Assembly (NCBI GenBank): GCA_047638695.1
Contig: JBLINY010000007.1
Span: 12,053-76,052, forward strand
Direction of reading: 5' to 3'
From: JAHECQ01 sp047638695
GTDB taxonomy: Bacteria > Actinomycetota > Acidimicrobiia > Acidimicrobiales > SZUA-35
Length of the DNA stretch: 64,000 nt
In this document: positions 9,172 through 17,312 of the stretch, one piece after another
Layout: each line of letters starts with the position of its first letter
How positions within the stretch are numbered: the first letter of the stretch is position 1
Notes under the pieces: generated by a model
What the model saw: the letters and a program-made list of their open reading frames with translations, nothing else
Database searches by the model: none
What the model was told of the DNA's origin: nothing
Program-made: the position numbers and the translations under genes

Positions 9172-9642
9172 TCAGGGGGTGACGGGCGTTGGAGTGTCGC
9201 GCTTGATGAGCGAGAGTTCCTTCTCGAAGTCACTCACGTCGGAGAACCCCTTGTAGACACTGGCGAAACGCAGTGCGGCGACGTGATCGAGCACCCGCAG
9301 GCGGTCGAGGACCGCCAAACCGACCCACTCCGACGCCACTTCGGCACCGGTCAAACGGGCGTCGTCCTCAACACCAAGCGCCAGCTCCTCGAAGTCGCTC
9401 GGCCCAATGGGCCTGCCCTTCGAAGCCGACGCCAAGCCGCGAACAATGTTCTCGCGACAGAAAGGCACCCGAACTCCCGACCTCTTCACCACGCAGAGAC
9501 GGACTTCTTCGACTCGTTCAAAGGTTGTAAACCGATGGTCGCACCCTGAGCACACTCGGCGTCGACGAATAGCGACACCTTCCTCGGCTGCGCGAGAGTC
9601 GACAACACGGGTGTCATCGAGCGAACAAGCCGGGCACTGCAT
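9172..9642 (-). CDS. nrdR: transcriptional repressor NrdR
   Basis: Zinc-ribbon plus ATP-cone repressor of ribonucleotide reductase genes, of normal length (156 residues). The N-terminal zinc ribbon has CPAC (Cys3, Cys6) and CSGC (Cys31, Cys34), followed by DHRFTTFERVEE. The ATP-cone domain covers roughly residues 49-139. The position next to a LysM gene matches the mycobacterial lexA - LysM - nrdR order. A likely target in this window is nrdJ, which has two matching operators. Confidence 0.95.
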   Translation of the reverse strand: MQCPACSLDDTRVVDSRAAEEGVAIRRRRVCSGCDHRFTTFERVEEVRLCVVKRSGVRVPFCRENIVRGLASASKGRPIGPSDFEELALGVEDDARLTGAEVASEWVGLAVLDRLRVLDHVAALRFASVYKGFSDVSDFEKELSLIKRDTPTPVTP

Positions 9643-9693
9643 GCCCTAAAACTACCCCTGGTTGACCCAACACAGGGCACCGACGGGAATCTG

Positions 9694-10173
9694 CTACATG
9701 AGTTCTGCAGGGATAACCAAGCGCTGCCCGACCTGAAGTGATGAGCCTCCATTGCGCTCGGCAAGAAGGTCGACGACCGGCCGCGGGTCGGCGTCAGGGG
9801 CGAGGCTGGTTGCCAGCCCCCACAACGTGTCGCCCGGCTGCACGATGTAGAGGCTCTCGCCCTGCCCGGGTTGGCCGAGCATGTGCTCGCCAGCGGATCC
9901 CTGGTTCGCAGCGGAGTACGCCAGAGCGTTTTGTTCGGCCGCATGCCGCTCAAGGCCTTCCCAGCTTGAGGCTGGCGGCGTTCCCTGGGCAACCCGCAAC
10001 ACAACGATAGCCATCACGATGACGGCGCAAATCACGATCAGTAGCGCTGGCCCCGAACGAGGACTCACGGTGGCTTCGGCGCTGCCACCCTCGATCAGAC
10101 GCAGCTGCCGGCCGAGGTCAACCCGAGGAGGAGGGGTGAGGGCGGTGAGTTCAGGGTGGAGAAGGGCAACCAT
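9694..10173 (-). CDS. LysM membrane protein, probable SOS-induced division suppressor (ChiZ/YneA/DivS-like)
   Basis: Protein of 159 residues with one transmembrane helix at about residues 43-61 (ALLIVICAVIVMAIVVLRV) and a C-terminal LysM domain (YIVQPGDTLWGLA... VGQRLVIP, about residues 110-157). LysM genes next to lexA and nrdR are known as SOS-induced inhibitors of division (YneA in Bacillus, ChiZ/Rv2719c in mycobacteria, DivS in Corynebacterium). Topology, neighbours and the four LexA boxes 225-310 bp upstream support that role (inference). The frame can be extended upstream through an 18-19-bp repeat to 10332, but the repeat does not keep a constant frame. The Met of MVALLHPEL is therefore preferred. 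Confidence 0.8.
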   Translation of the reverse strand: MVALLHPELTALTPPPRVDLGRQLRLIEGGSAEATVSPRSGPALLIVICAVIVMAIVVLRVAQGTPPASSWEGLERHAAEQNALAYSAANQGSAGEHMLGQPGQGESLYIVQPGDTLWGLATSLAPDADPRPVVDLLAERNGGSSLQVGQRLVIPAELM

Positions 10174-10204
10174 GTGTTCAGTTTCCTCATGGGGTCTGAC
10201 AGTC

Positions 10205-10296
10205 GAGACGAAACGGGACTGGCGAGACGAAACGGGACTGGCGAGACGAACGGGACTGGCGAGACGAACGGGACTGGCGAGACGAACGGGACTGGA
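10205..10296. repeat. five tandem copies of an 18-19-bp repeat
   Basis: The unit GAGACGAACGGGACTGGC is repeated five times. The first two copies have one extra A (19 bp). The array lies between the LysM gene and the LexA-box cluster, so it is probably in the 5' leader of the LysM transcript. Confidence 0.9.
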
Positions 10297-10370
10297 ATGT
10301 GGCTTCAGTGGTGCGGCCCGGTCGGTGCCCACGTCGCCTTACGACGAGGGCACCAGAACCGGATTTGCTT

Positions 10371-10397
10371 GCCCGATCTGCCCGATCTGCCCGATCG
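10371..10397. repeat. three copies of a 9-bp repeat
   Basis: GCCCGATCT, GCCCGATCT and GCCCGATCG follow each other directly. The last copy overlaps the start of the first LexA box. Confidence 0.8.
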
Positions 10398-10410
10398 GAA
10401 CACCTGTTCG
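10397..10410. promoter_or_regulatory. LexA box A
   Basis: GGAACACCTGTTCG has the full GAAC-N4-GTTC core of actinobacterial SOS boxes and is identical in its core to the recA operator at 45004. It is the box nearest the LysM gene. Confidence 0.85.
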
Positions 10411-10416
10411 CTGCCC

Positions 10417-10430
10417 CGAACGGGTGTTCG
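10417..10430. promoter_or_regulatory. LexA box B
   Basis: CGAACGGGTGTTCG, core GAAC-GGGT-GTTC. Its centre is 20 bp from box A. Confidence 0.8.
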
Positions 10431-10442
10431 ATTACCCTACCT

Positions 10443-10456
10443 CGAACACCCGTTCG
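10443..10456. promoter_or_regulatory. LexA box C
   Basis: CGAACACCCGTTCG, core GAAC-ACCC-GTTC. It is the exact reverse complement of box B. Its centre is 26 bp from box B. Confidence 0.8.
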
Positions 10457-10471
10457 ACGTCAACGAAAAAT

Positions 10472-10485
10472 CGAACAATTGTTCG
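10472..10485. promoter_or_regulatory. LexA box D
   Basis: CGAACAATTGTTCG is a perfect 14-bp palindrome with the GAAC-N4-GTTC core. It lies 124 bp before the DGPF gene, whose direction it faces. Confidence 0.85.
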
Positions 10486-10609
10486 TAACCGCTAGCGATG
10501 GGAAGAAATCCCGGTAAGGCTGTCGATCGCCGCCGTCACCGTTCGACGCCAGAGCAACAACAACCACCAGCGAGACGGCAACATCGTCTCCAGCCGGAAG
10601 GAAATCACG

Positions 10610-10984
10610 ATGAAATATGCCTGCCTGATCTATAGCGACGAGAGCGACGCGACTGCCAACCCCGAATTCGGCAGCAAAGAGATGGAGCCGATCATGGCCG
10701 GCTACATGGCCTTCGGCGCCGAGGTCGGCGACAAGATCGTTGCCGGCGAAGCCTTGCTACCAACGGCCATGGCCACCTCAGTGCGCGTAGCCAACGGCGA
10801 GATCGTTGCGACCGATGGCCCCTTCGCTGAGACCAAGGAACACTTGGGAGGCTTCTACGTCATCGACGCCGCCGACCTGGACGAAGCCATCGCCATCGCC
10901 GCCAAGATCCCCCACGCCGCACTCGGCGTGATTGAAGTCCGACCGGTGGTCGAATTCGACGACGCCGGCAACGTGGCGGGCTGA
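10610..10984 (+). CDS. YCII-related DGPF-domain protein
   Basis: Small YCII/DGPF family protein of 124 residues. The signature DGPF is present in ATDGPFAETKEHLGGFYVID, and the MKYACLIYSDE start is typical. A good ribosome-binding site (GGAAGG) precedes the ATG. DGPF genes are characteristically paired with ECF42 sigma factors, and one follows 23 bp downstream. The biochemical role of the family is not settled. Four LexA boxes lie upstream, so part of its expression could respond to DNA damage, although these may act only on the divergent LysM gene. Confidence 0.85.
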   Translation: MKYACLIYSDESDATANPEFGSKEMEPIMAGYMAFGAEVGDKIVAGEALLPTAMATSVRVANGEIVATDGPFAETKEHLGGFYVIDAADLDEAIAIAAKIPHAALGVIEVRPVVEFDDAGNVAG

Positions 10985-11007
10985 TACCGCCGTTCAGAAG
11001 CGAGCCT

Positions 11008-12297
11008 ATGACCAAGAGGGAGCACGTGGAAGCGGGCGACCCCGACCACTCGGGACTGGCCGAGATCATCCGCCAGGAGTGGCCGCGCATCGTGGCCACC
11101 CTTGTTGGCGACCTCGGCGATCTGGCCGAGGCCGAAGATGCGGTGCAGGAAGCCACCCTTGAAGCCATGCGGGCATGGCCCGAGCGTGGTGTTCCCGATC
11201 GGCCCGGCGCCTGGCTCACCACGGTCGCTCGCCGTCGGGCGATCGACCGCCTCCGTCGCGCCGAAACCGGCCGCTCGAAGGCCGAACTGGCAGCTCGACT
11301 CCACGAGCGCCTCGAACCCAACAGCGACGAAGCCCTCGACCTGACCGATGACATGCTGAACAACGCAAGCATGTTGCGCGACGAACAACTCCGCCTCCTG
11401 TTCGCCTGTTGCCACCCTTCGCTTCGGCCGGAGGCACAAATGGCGCTGACACTTCGCAGCATCGGAGGCCTCACCACGACCGAGATCGCCCGCGCCTTCG
11501 TCCAACCCGAAGCCACGGTGGCGCAGCGGTTAGTGCGGGCCAAGAAAAAAATAGCTGGCGCCGCCATCCCGTTCCGGATTCCCCCTGATCACGAGCTTCT
11601 TTCTCGCACCAATCTGGTCCGACGCATCGTCTATCTGATCTTCAACGAGGGCTACAACGCCACAAGCGGCGACGAAATCATGCGGGCCGATCTGTGCCTC
11701 GAGGCCATTCGTTTGGCCGAGCTACTGGCCGAGCTCACTCCCGATGACGCTGAGTCGCTTGGTCTCGTCGCCCTCCTGCATCTCATTCATGCCAGGGCCA
11801 ACGCCCGCACAGACGACGTCGGCAACGCGGTGCTCCTGCGCAATCAAGATCGGAAACGCTGGGACCGTGATCGCATCGAGCGCGGCGCCGCTGTGCTCGA
11901 CAGAGCCATCAAGCTCGAACGGCCCGGGCCGTTCCAATTTCAGGCCGCCATCCAAGCGGTGCATGCCGACGCAGACAGCGCCGACACCACCGACTGGCTA
12001 CAGATAGAGCTGCTCTACGCCCGACTCATCGCCATAGAGCCAACGCCCGTCGGCAGGCTCAACCATGCGGTCGCTGTCTCAATGTCTCGCGAACCGCAGG
12101 CCGGGCTTGCTCTACTGGCTGCAGACGACCTGGCTAAAGCCCTCGTCCGCTACCCCCACTACCACTCCGCCAGGGCCGAACTGCTACGAGGCCTTGATCC
12201 CACAGCTGCCGCAGCGGCCTACGACCAGGCTTTGGCCTGCACCGAAAGCGAGCCGGAACGACGATTCCTGCAGCGTCGACTCGACGAGCTCATCTGA
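11008..12297 (+). CDS. ECF42-type RNA polymerase sigma factor with C-terminal TPR-like extension
   Basis: Protein of 429 residues. Sigma region 2 covers about residues 25-90 (EDAVQEATLEAMRAWPERGVP, then PGAWLTTVARRRAIDRLRR). Region 4 follows (LTLRSIGGLTTTEIARAFVQPEATVAQRLVRAKKKI). A long helical C-terminal domain contains FNEGYNATSGDE and ends RRFLQRRLDEL, as in ECF42 factors whose extension is needed for activity. There is no anti-sigma gene. Pairing with the upstream DGPF gene is the known genetic signature. Together they sit between the LysM gene and lexA, which are neighbours in mycobacteria. Confidence 0.9.
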   Translation: MTKREHVEAGDPDHSGLAEIIRQEWPRIVATLVGDLGDLAEAEDAVQEATLEAMRAWPERGVPDRPGAWLTTVARRRAIDRLRRAETGRSKAELAARLHERLEPNSDEALDLTDDMLNNASMLRDEQLRLLFACCHPSLRPEAQMALTLRSIGGLTTTEIARAFVQPEATVAQRLVRAKKKIAGAAIPFRIPPDHELLSRTNLVRRIVYLIFNEGYNATSGDEIMRADLCLEAIRLAELLAELTPDDAESLGLVALLHLIHARANARTDDVGNAVLLRNQDRKRWDRDRIERGAAVLDRAIKLERPGPFQFQAAIQAVHADADSADTTDWLQIELLYARLIAIEPTPVGRLNHAVAVSMSREPQAGLALLAADDLAKALVRYPHYHSARAELLRGLDPTAAAAAYDQALACTESEPERRFLQRRLDELI

Positions 12298-12319
12298 AGT
12301 TGCACGAACTCCTGACCAC

Positions 12320-13303
12320 TTAGTTCGCGTGCAGCTCGGCGTTGATGCCGCCCCAACGCTCCGGGTCAGCCACTCGAAGCTCGACCGCGCCGCTTACCGA
12401 GTTGCGGATTAGCAGCATGCCCGAACGGCCTGAAAGCTCGCCGGCCTTCGTTACTGACCCGTCAGGCAGTGTCACGACGGTGCCGGCCGTCACATAGAGG
12501 CCGGCCTCGACGGTGCAATTGTCGCCAAGTGAAATACCGATGCCGGCATTGGCTCCGATCAGGCAGTGTTCGCCAACCGACAGCTTCTCTTTGCCACCCC
12601 CGGACAACGTGCCCATGATGGAAGCGCTGCCGCCGAGATCGCTGTGGGCACCCAAGACGACCCCTTGGCTGATACGGCCTTCGACCATCGCTGGTCCCAG
12701 CGTGCCGGCATTAAAGTTACAGAATCCCTCGTGCATCACGGTGGTGCCCTCTGAGAGATGGGCCCCGAGGCGTACCCGATCGGCGTCGGCGATGCGGACG
12801 CCGGGCGGGATCACGTAGTCGATCATCCGAGGGAACTTGTCGACTGCGAAGACGTTGACTTGCTGACCCTCAGCAGCCGCCCTCGAACGCAGTTCATCGA
12901 CCGCATCGGGCACGACGGGCCCCGCCGAGGTCCACGCGACGTTGGCGAGCAAACCGAAAACACCATCCAGATTCAATTCGTTGGGGCGCACCTGGCAGCG
13001 ACTGAGCAGGTGCAGCCGAAGGTAGGCGTCGGCGGCATCGGCCGCTACGTCGTCCAAGGAGTCGATTGTGACCGAGACCGACTCGCCCCGGATGAGACCC
13101 AGGGTTTCAGCCAGGCAACCGCGCTCGGCGGAAACGCCCTCTGCGGGGAACCAGGCGTCAAGCCTGGCGCCCGACGCAACGTCGATGTAACTGTGTCCGG
13201 AAGCCGTGATGCTCATGGCGCCGATCTTCGCATCTGTGCCGGCGGCTTCCAACGAGCTGGCTAGAGAAATCGCCGGCGATCGAACACCTGTACGGTCTGT
13301 CAT
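12320..13303 (-). CDS. dapD: 2,3,4,5-tetrahydropyridine-2,6-dicarboxylate N-succinyltransferase
   Basis: Actinobacterial-type DapD, which succinylates tetrahydrodipicolinate in the lysine/meso-diaminopimelate pathway. The C-terminal half is a left-handed beta-helix of hexapeptide repeats, with GFCNFNAGTLGPAMVEGRIS, LGAHSDLGGSASIMGTLSGGGKE and CLIGANAGIGISLGDNC. Length is about 327 residues from the preferred start, the ATG at 13303 (MTDRTGVRSP); a longer frame reaches 13333. The first codons overlap the LexA operator of the divergent lexA gene. dapE, dapC and dapF also occur in this window, so most of the succinylase branch is clustered here. Confidence 0.92.
   Translation of the reverse strand: MTDRTGVRSPAISLASSLEAAGTDAKIGAMSITASGHSYIDVASGARLDAWFPAEGVSAERGCLAETLGLIRGESVSVTIDSLDDVAADAADAYLRLHLLSRCQVRPNELNLDGVFGLLANVAWTSAGPVVPDAVDELRSRAAAEGQQVNVFAVDKFPRMIDYVIPPGVRIADADRVRLGAHLSEGTTVMHEGFCNFNAGTLGPAMVEGRISQGVVLGAHSDLGGSASIMGTLSGGGKEKLSVGEHCLIGANAGIGISLGDNCTVEAGLYVTAGTVVTLPDGSVTKAGELSGRSGMLLIRNSVSGAVELRVADPERWGGINAELHAN
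13281..13294 (+). promoter_or_regulatory. LexA box in front of lexA (autoregulatory)
   Basis: CGAACACCTGTACG differs from the recA operator by one base in the right half. It lies 51 bp before the lexA ATG and inside the first codons of dapD. A weaker relative, CGATCACACGTTCG, is at 13312-13325. Confidence 0.75.
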
Positions 13304-13344
13304 GGCATACTCGATCACACGTTCGACCAGCAAGGAGAGCCACG

Positions 13345-13989
13345 ATGGGTCAAGAACACAAGCTCAGCGACCGCCAGAAGGCCATTCTGGAGTTCATCAG
13401 CGACCAGATGCGCGACCGTGGGTACCCGCCGTCGGTCCGCGAGATCGCAGCGGAGGTCGGACTCACGTCTCCATCGACCGTGCACTCCCATTTGGCCACA
13501 CTGCAAAAGCACGGATACCTCGAGCGCGACCCGTCAAAGCCACGCGCCATCAAGGTGCGTTGGGATTCGAACACCGGTGCCAGCAATATCGAACGTCGAC
13601 CCGTTCGCCACGTTCCCCTCGTGGGGAGCGTGGCCGCCGGCACCGATGTGTTGGCTTCGGAGCACATCGAGGAAACCATTCCGGTTCCCGCCGATCTCAC
13701 GGGCGACGGCGAGCTGTTCATGCTCACGGTTCGCGGGCACTCCATGATCGAAGCCGGCATCCTCGACGGAGACTTCGTGGTGGCCCGGGTGCAGACAACG
13801 GCTCGCACCGGCGACATCGTGGTAGCGGGCATTCCAGGTGAAGAAGCCACGGTCAAGACCTACAGCCTTGACAACAAACGGGGCAAAGTTGTGCTGTTGC
13901 CCTCGAACTCGGCGCTTCAGCCCATGCACTTCGACCCAGACGAGGTTGAGATCTTCGGCAAGGTCGTGACCGTCATGCGACGCCTGTAA
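13345..13989 (+). CDS. lexA: SOS repressor LexA
   Basis: LexA repressor/autoprotease of 214 residues. The N-terminal winged helix includes REIAAEVGLTSPSTVHSHLATLQKHGYL. The self-cleavage bond is Ala98-Gly99 in SVAAGTDVL. The catalytic dyad is Ser133 in GHSMIEAG and Lys171 in ATVKTYSL. AAGGAG precedes the ATG at good spacing. It is expected to repress recA (45004 box), itself, and the LysM gene through four boxes. Confidence 0.97.
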   Translation: MGQEHKLSDRQKAILEFISDQMRDRGYPPSVREIAAEVGLTSPSTVHSHLATLQKHGYLERDPSKPRAIKVRWDSNTGASNIERRPVRHVPLVGSVAAGTDVLASEHIEETIPVPADLTGDGELFMLTVRGHSMIEAGILDGDFVVARVQTTARTGDIVVAGIPGEEATVKTYSLDNKRGKVVLLPSNSALQPMHFDPDEVEIFGKVVTVMRRL

Positions 13990-13996
13990 CAGGCGG

Positions 13997-14779
13997 CTAA
14001 GCCGGTTGCTCCTGTAACGCCAACCGCTCCTGCAACGACGTTTCGGCTATGTGGTCGACCTCGCTGTCAGTGAAGCCGGCCATCTTGCGGAACTGGCGAG
14101 CTAGGCGAATCGGCGAATCGGCTTCTTCTCCGCGCACACCGCGAAAGTTGAACAGACCATCGACGACTCGCTGAAACTCGATCGCCGCCTTGCGACGCTC
14201 GGGATCATCTTCGGTGACGGCACGCAGCCACTTCGATCCCATTTTCACGTGAGTGACCTCGTCTGCGAGCATGTAGTCCTCGCAGAACTCGAGAATCGGA
14301 TCGTTCATCTCGCTACCGAAGTCGCGCATCTGCGAGAAGACGTCGATGGCCAGGCCTTCAAGCGCACGGTTGACGCCAGCCAGGCGGAATACCGGATCGT
14401 CGTGGCATGCCGCTTCGAACAACGTGGTGGTCTCGACATACTCGCCCAACTCGCCCCCCATGTGCTCGGCCAACTTCACCGAGATCTCACAGTGGCGAGC
14501 TTCATCCCAACATTGGCGGGCCATGTCCAGCTTCAGTTCGTAGGGAACCTCGTCAGTGCCGAAGTCGAAGGCGGTGCGACCTGCACCCTCAAGGGCCTGA
14601 ATCTCTCCGACAAAAATGCCGTGCATGCGACGGCGAGCTCGTTCGCCAACGTCATCGGCCTTGGGGTCGACGTGGCCGACCTCGAAACCGTCGCGCGTGT
14701 CAGCGAAACGCTGCTCGCTGTTCTGGCGGTTGAAGCGATCGTCTCGCGCCAGCGAAGAAGGCTCGATGTTTTTTCGCAT
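13997..14779 (-). CDS. ferritin-like di-iron protein (DUF455-type)
   Basis: Helical protein of 260 residues resembling the DUF455 ferritin-like family. Candidate metal ligands lie in GEIQALEGAGRTAFDF, MARQCWDEARHCE (the ExxH-type pair), NRALEGLAIDVF and YMLADEVTHVKMGSKWL (a second ExxH). The function of the family is uncertain; oxygen-dependent hydroxylase or iron handling roles are possible. It converges on lexA, with only 7 bp between their ends, and is divergent from hrpB. Confidence 0.75.
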   Translation of the reverse strand: MRKNIEPSSLARDDRFNRQNSEQRFADTRDGFEVGHVDPKADDVGERARRRMHGIFVGEIQALEGAGRTAFDFGTDEVPYELKLDMARQCWDEARHCEISVKLAEHMGGELGEYVETTTLFEAACHDDPVFRLAGVNRALEGLAIDVFSQMRDFGSEMNDPILEFCEDYMLADEVTHVKMGSKWLRAVTEDDPERRKAAIEFQRVVDGLFNFRGVRGEEADSPIRLARQFRKMAGFTDSEVDHIAETSLQERLALQEQPA

Positions 14780-14834
14780 GATCTGGTCCCCTTAGAACAG
14801 CTGGCTGCTAGTAGAACGTAGCTGTTCCACGGCG

Positions 14835-17312
14835 GTGTCGGCCATACCCCAACAAGCAACTACCCGGACTCACCACGTGCTTCGACAACAGACCGATCTT
14901 CCGATCGAAGCCGCCTCGGCGGCTATCTCGTCAGCCATCGGCGAGGGCTCGTTAGTACTCACCGCCGAACCGGGTGCCGGAAAGTCGAGCATCGTGCCCC
15001 TGCTGGCCGCAGCCTGCACTGAGCAACGAGTCGTTGTGCTGGAGCCACGTCGCTTGGCCGCCCGAGCAACGGCCAGCCGATTGAGCTCACTGCTGTCCGA
15101 ATGCGGCGGGGTCGGCGATCTGGTGGGCCTCACCATTCGGGGTGAACGCAAGGTGTCGGCTCGCACCAGGATCGAGGTGGTCACAGAAGCCGTACTCACA
15201 GCCCGTCTGCAACGTGATGCCGAACTCCCAGGGGTAGGAGTAGTTGTCTTCGACGAGTTCCACGAGCGCAACCTTCATAGCGATCTTGGTCTCGCCATGG
15301 CCCTCGAAAGCCGTGCCTCGATCAGACCCGACTTGGCCTTGGTCGTGATGTCGGCCACCCTCGATCCCGCACCGGTAGCTCGACTGCTCGAAACATCGAA
15401 CATCATCGAAGTTCCCGGACGGACGTTCCCGGTAGAAACGACGTATCTGGTCAGACCCGATCAGCGCACTTGGGCGACCGCGGTGGCGAGGGCAGCGGTC
15501 GAGGCACTGCACCAGATCGAGGGCGACGTGCTGGCCTTCGTCCCCGGTCGCAGAGAGATCGGGCAGGTCGAACGGACAATCAGGTCGGCGTTGGCATCGT
15601 CATCCTCCGCTGCCCAATGCGAGGTCATCGGGCTTCACGGCGGGTCGAACGCCAACGTTCAACGAGCCGTTCTCGACCATGGCCGAGGCCGGCGAATCAT
15701 CGTTGCCACCTCGGTGGCCGAGACGTCGGTGACTCTTCCTGGCATCGAAGCTGTGGTCGACGGCGGTTTGCTGCGACGAGCCCGCTACGACGCCCTGACT
15801 GGACTGGGGCGCCTCGAGACGGTACAGGTGACACGATTCGCCGCCGACCAGCGGCGCGGGCGGGCCGGTCGTTTGAGGCCGGGTATGTGTTTCCGCCTGT
15901 GGTCCCCTGATGATCACCGTCATTTGGACGACTCCGTCCCACCAGAGATCGTTGACGGCGACCCGCTGCCGGTCACCTTCGAGCTGGCGCGATGGGGTGA
16001 TCCTCAGGGTCTGGGCCTACCGCTTCTTGACCACCCGGGATCCGAACGGCTGGCTGCTGGCCGCTCGTTGCTGGCCAAACTCGAGTTGGTCGACGACACC
16101 GGGAGCCTCACCGCGGCGGGCCGAGCAGCCGCCAGTTTGGGGGTCCATCCGCGACTCGGCCGCCTTCTGTTGACGGCAGCCGGCACCGGTGACCCAAAGC
16201 TCGGGCTGCTAGCGGCGGCATTGCTGGATGGCGATCGGTGGCCCGACACGCCGGATCTGGCCGCCGAGATCGATCGGCGTCGTAATGAACTGGGGCGTTC
16301 GACAACCCGCTTGCGTAGACGTCTCGAGAAGGCCACTCCGAAAGCCAAGCGACCCAACTCAGCAGAGACCGGATCACCCGACCCCAGCGACCTTGGCTCC
16401 CTTCTTGCAACTGCCTGGCCTGATCGAGTGGCGATGGCCCGTCCAACCAGGCCAGGCCACTTCCTGTTGGCAACCGGACGCGAGGTGGTCGTGAAAGACG
16501 GGCCGATGGCTGCGGCTGAGTTTCTTGTAATCGCCGAGGCGGATGGCATGGCCCGAGCTGCCAACGCCCGCCGGGTTGCCGTCATCGACCGAGCCACCGT
16601 GCTCGACCAACTGTCAAAGCATGTCGAGTGGGTCGATCACGTCGATTGGGATGAGCGCACCGACTCGCTCCGAGCAGAGCGGCAACAGAAGCTCGGCTCC
16701 ATCGTGCTGCACACTTCTCCCCTGTTGGAGCCCGATCCGGCGGCCGTCCAAGCTGGCCTGGCCCGGGGACTACGCCGCCGTGGCCTCGACGTGCTGCGTT
16801 GGACCGAGCGAGGAGAAGAACTTCGTCATCGGTTGCGCTGGTTACACGAGCAGCAACCATCCGACTGGCCAGCCATGGACGAGCGGACCTTGCTCGACCG
16901 CATCGAAGAATGGCTCGATCTCACGCTCTGCCGCTCCCCGGCAGACATCCGTCGGCTTCAGATAGATCGCCAACTATCCGCCCTGCTGCCTTGGAACCAA
17001 CAAAACGAGGTCGATCGACTTGCCCCAACCCAGCTACCACTTCCCCGCGGCGGCAGTAGGCGCGTCGACTACAGCTCAGGGCGACCAACATGGGCAGTCC
17101 GATTACAGGATGTATTCGGATTGGACGTTCATCCAGTCATGGGTCCTCACCGCCAACCCGTGACCATCGAGCTGTTGTCACCGGCCAACCGCCCAGCCCA
17201 AGTCACCAACGACCTCCCTGGCTTCTGGCGCGGCTCCTATGCCGCCGTTCGCTCCGATCTTCGGGGCCGCTACCCCAAACATGCCTGGCCCGAGCAACCA
17301 TGGACAGAGTGA
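14835..17312 (+). CDS. hrpB: ATP-dependent DExH helicase HrpB
   Basis: Full-length HrpB-type helicase of 825 residues. Walker A is AEPGAGKSSIVPL, the DExH box is VVFDEFHERN, and motif III is VVMSATLD. Motif V/VI regions are ATSVAETSVTLPGIEAVVDGG and DQRRGRAGRL. The HrpB-specific C-terminal domain ends PGFWRGSYAAVRSDLRGRYPKHAWPEQPW, a diagnostic block. The physiological role of HrpB is not well defined. The stop codon overlaps the first unit of a 30-bp repeat that belongs to the next gene's translation start. Confidence 0.93.
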   Translation: MSAIPQQATTRTHHVLRQQTDLPIEAASAAISSAIGEGSLVLTAEPGAGKSSIVPLLAAACTEQRVVVLEPRRLAARATASRLSSLLSECGGVGDLVGLTIRGERKVSARTRIEVVTEAVLTARLQRDAELPGVGVVVFDEFHERNLHSDLGLAMALESRASIRPDLALVVMSATLDPAPVARLLETSNIIEVPGRTFPVETTYLVRPDQRTWATAVARAAVEALHQIEGDVLAFVPGRREIGQVERTIRSALASSSSAAQCEVIGLHGGSNANVQRAVLDHGRGRRIIVATSVAETSVTLPGIEAVVDGGLLRRARYDALTGLGRLETVQVTRFAADQRRGRAGRLRPGMCFRLWSPDDHRHLDDSVPPEIVDGDPLPVTFELARWGDPQGLGLPLLDHPGSERLAAGRSLLAKLELVDDTGSLTAAGRAAASLGVHPRLGRLLLTAAGTGDPKLGLLAAALLDGDRWPDTPDLAAEIDRRRNELGRSTTRLRRRLEKATPKAKRPNSAETGSPDPSDLGSLLATAWPDRVAMARPTRPGHFLLATGREVVVKDGPMAAAEFLVIAEADGMARAANARRVAVIDRATVLDQLSKHVEWVDHVDWDERTDSLRAERQQKLGSIVLHTSPLLEPDPAAVQAGLARGLRRRGLDVLRWTERGEELRHRLRWLHEQQPSDWPAMDERTLLDRIEEWLDLTLCRSPADIRRLQIDRQLSALLPWNQQNEVDRLAPTQLPLPRGGSRRVDYSSGRPTWAVRLQDVFGLDVHPVMGPHRQPVTIELLSPANRPAQVTNDLPGFWRGSYAAVRSDLRGRYPKHAWPEQPWTE

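Noticed and set aside
10174..10332. N-terminal extension of the LysM protein with SPVRLA repeats
   Set aside because: The repeat units are 18 and 19 bp, so a reading frame is not preserved across them. The downstream Met gives a normal protein.
14802..14820. GAACGTAGCTGTTC before hrpB as a LexA box
   Set aside because: The half-sites are separated by six bases rather than four.
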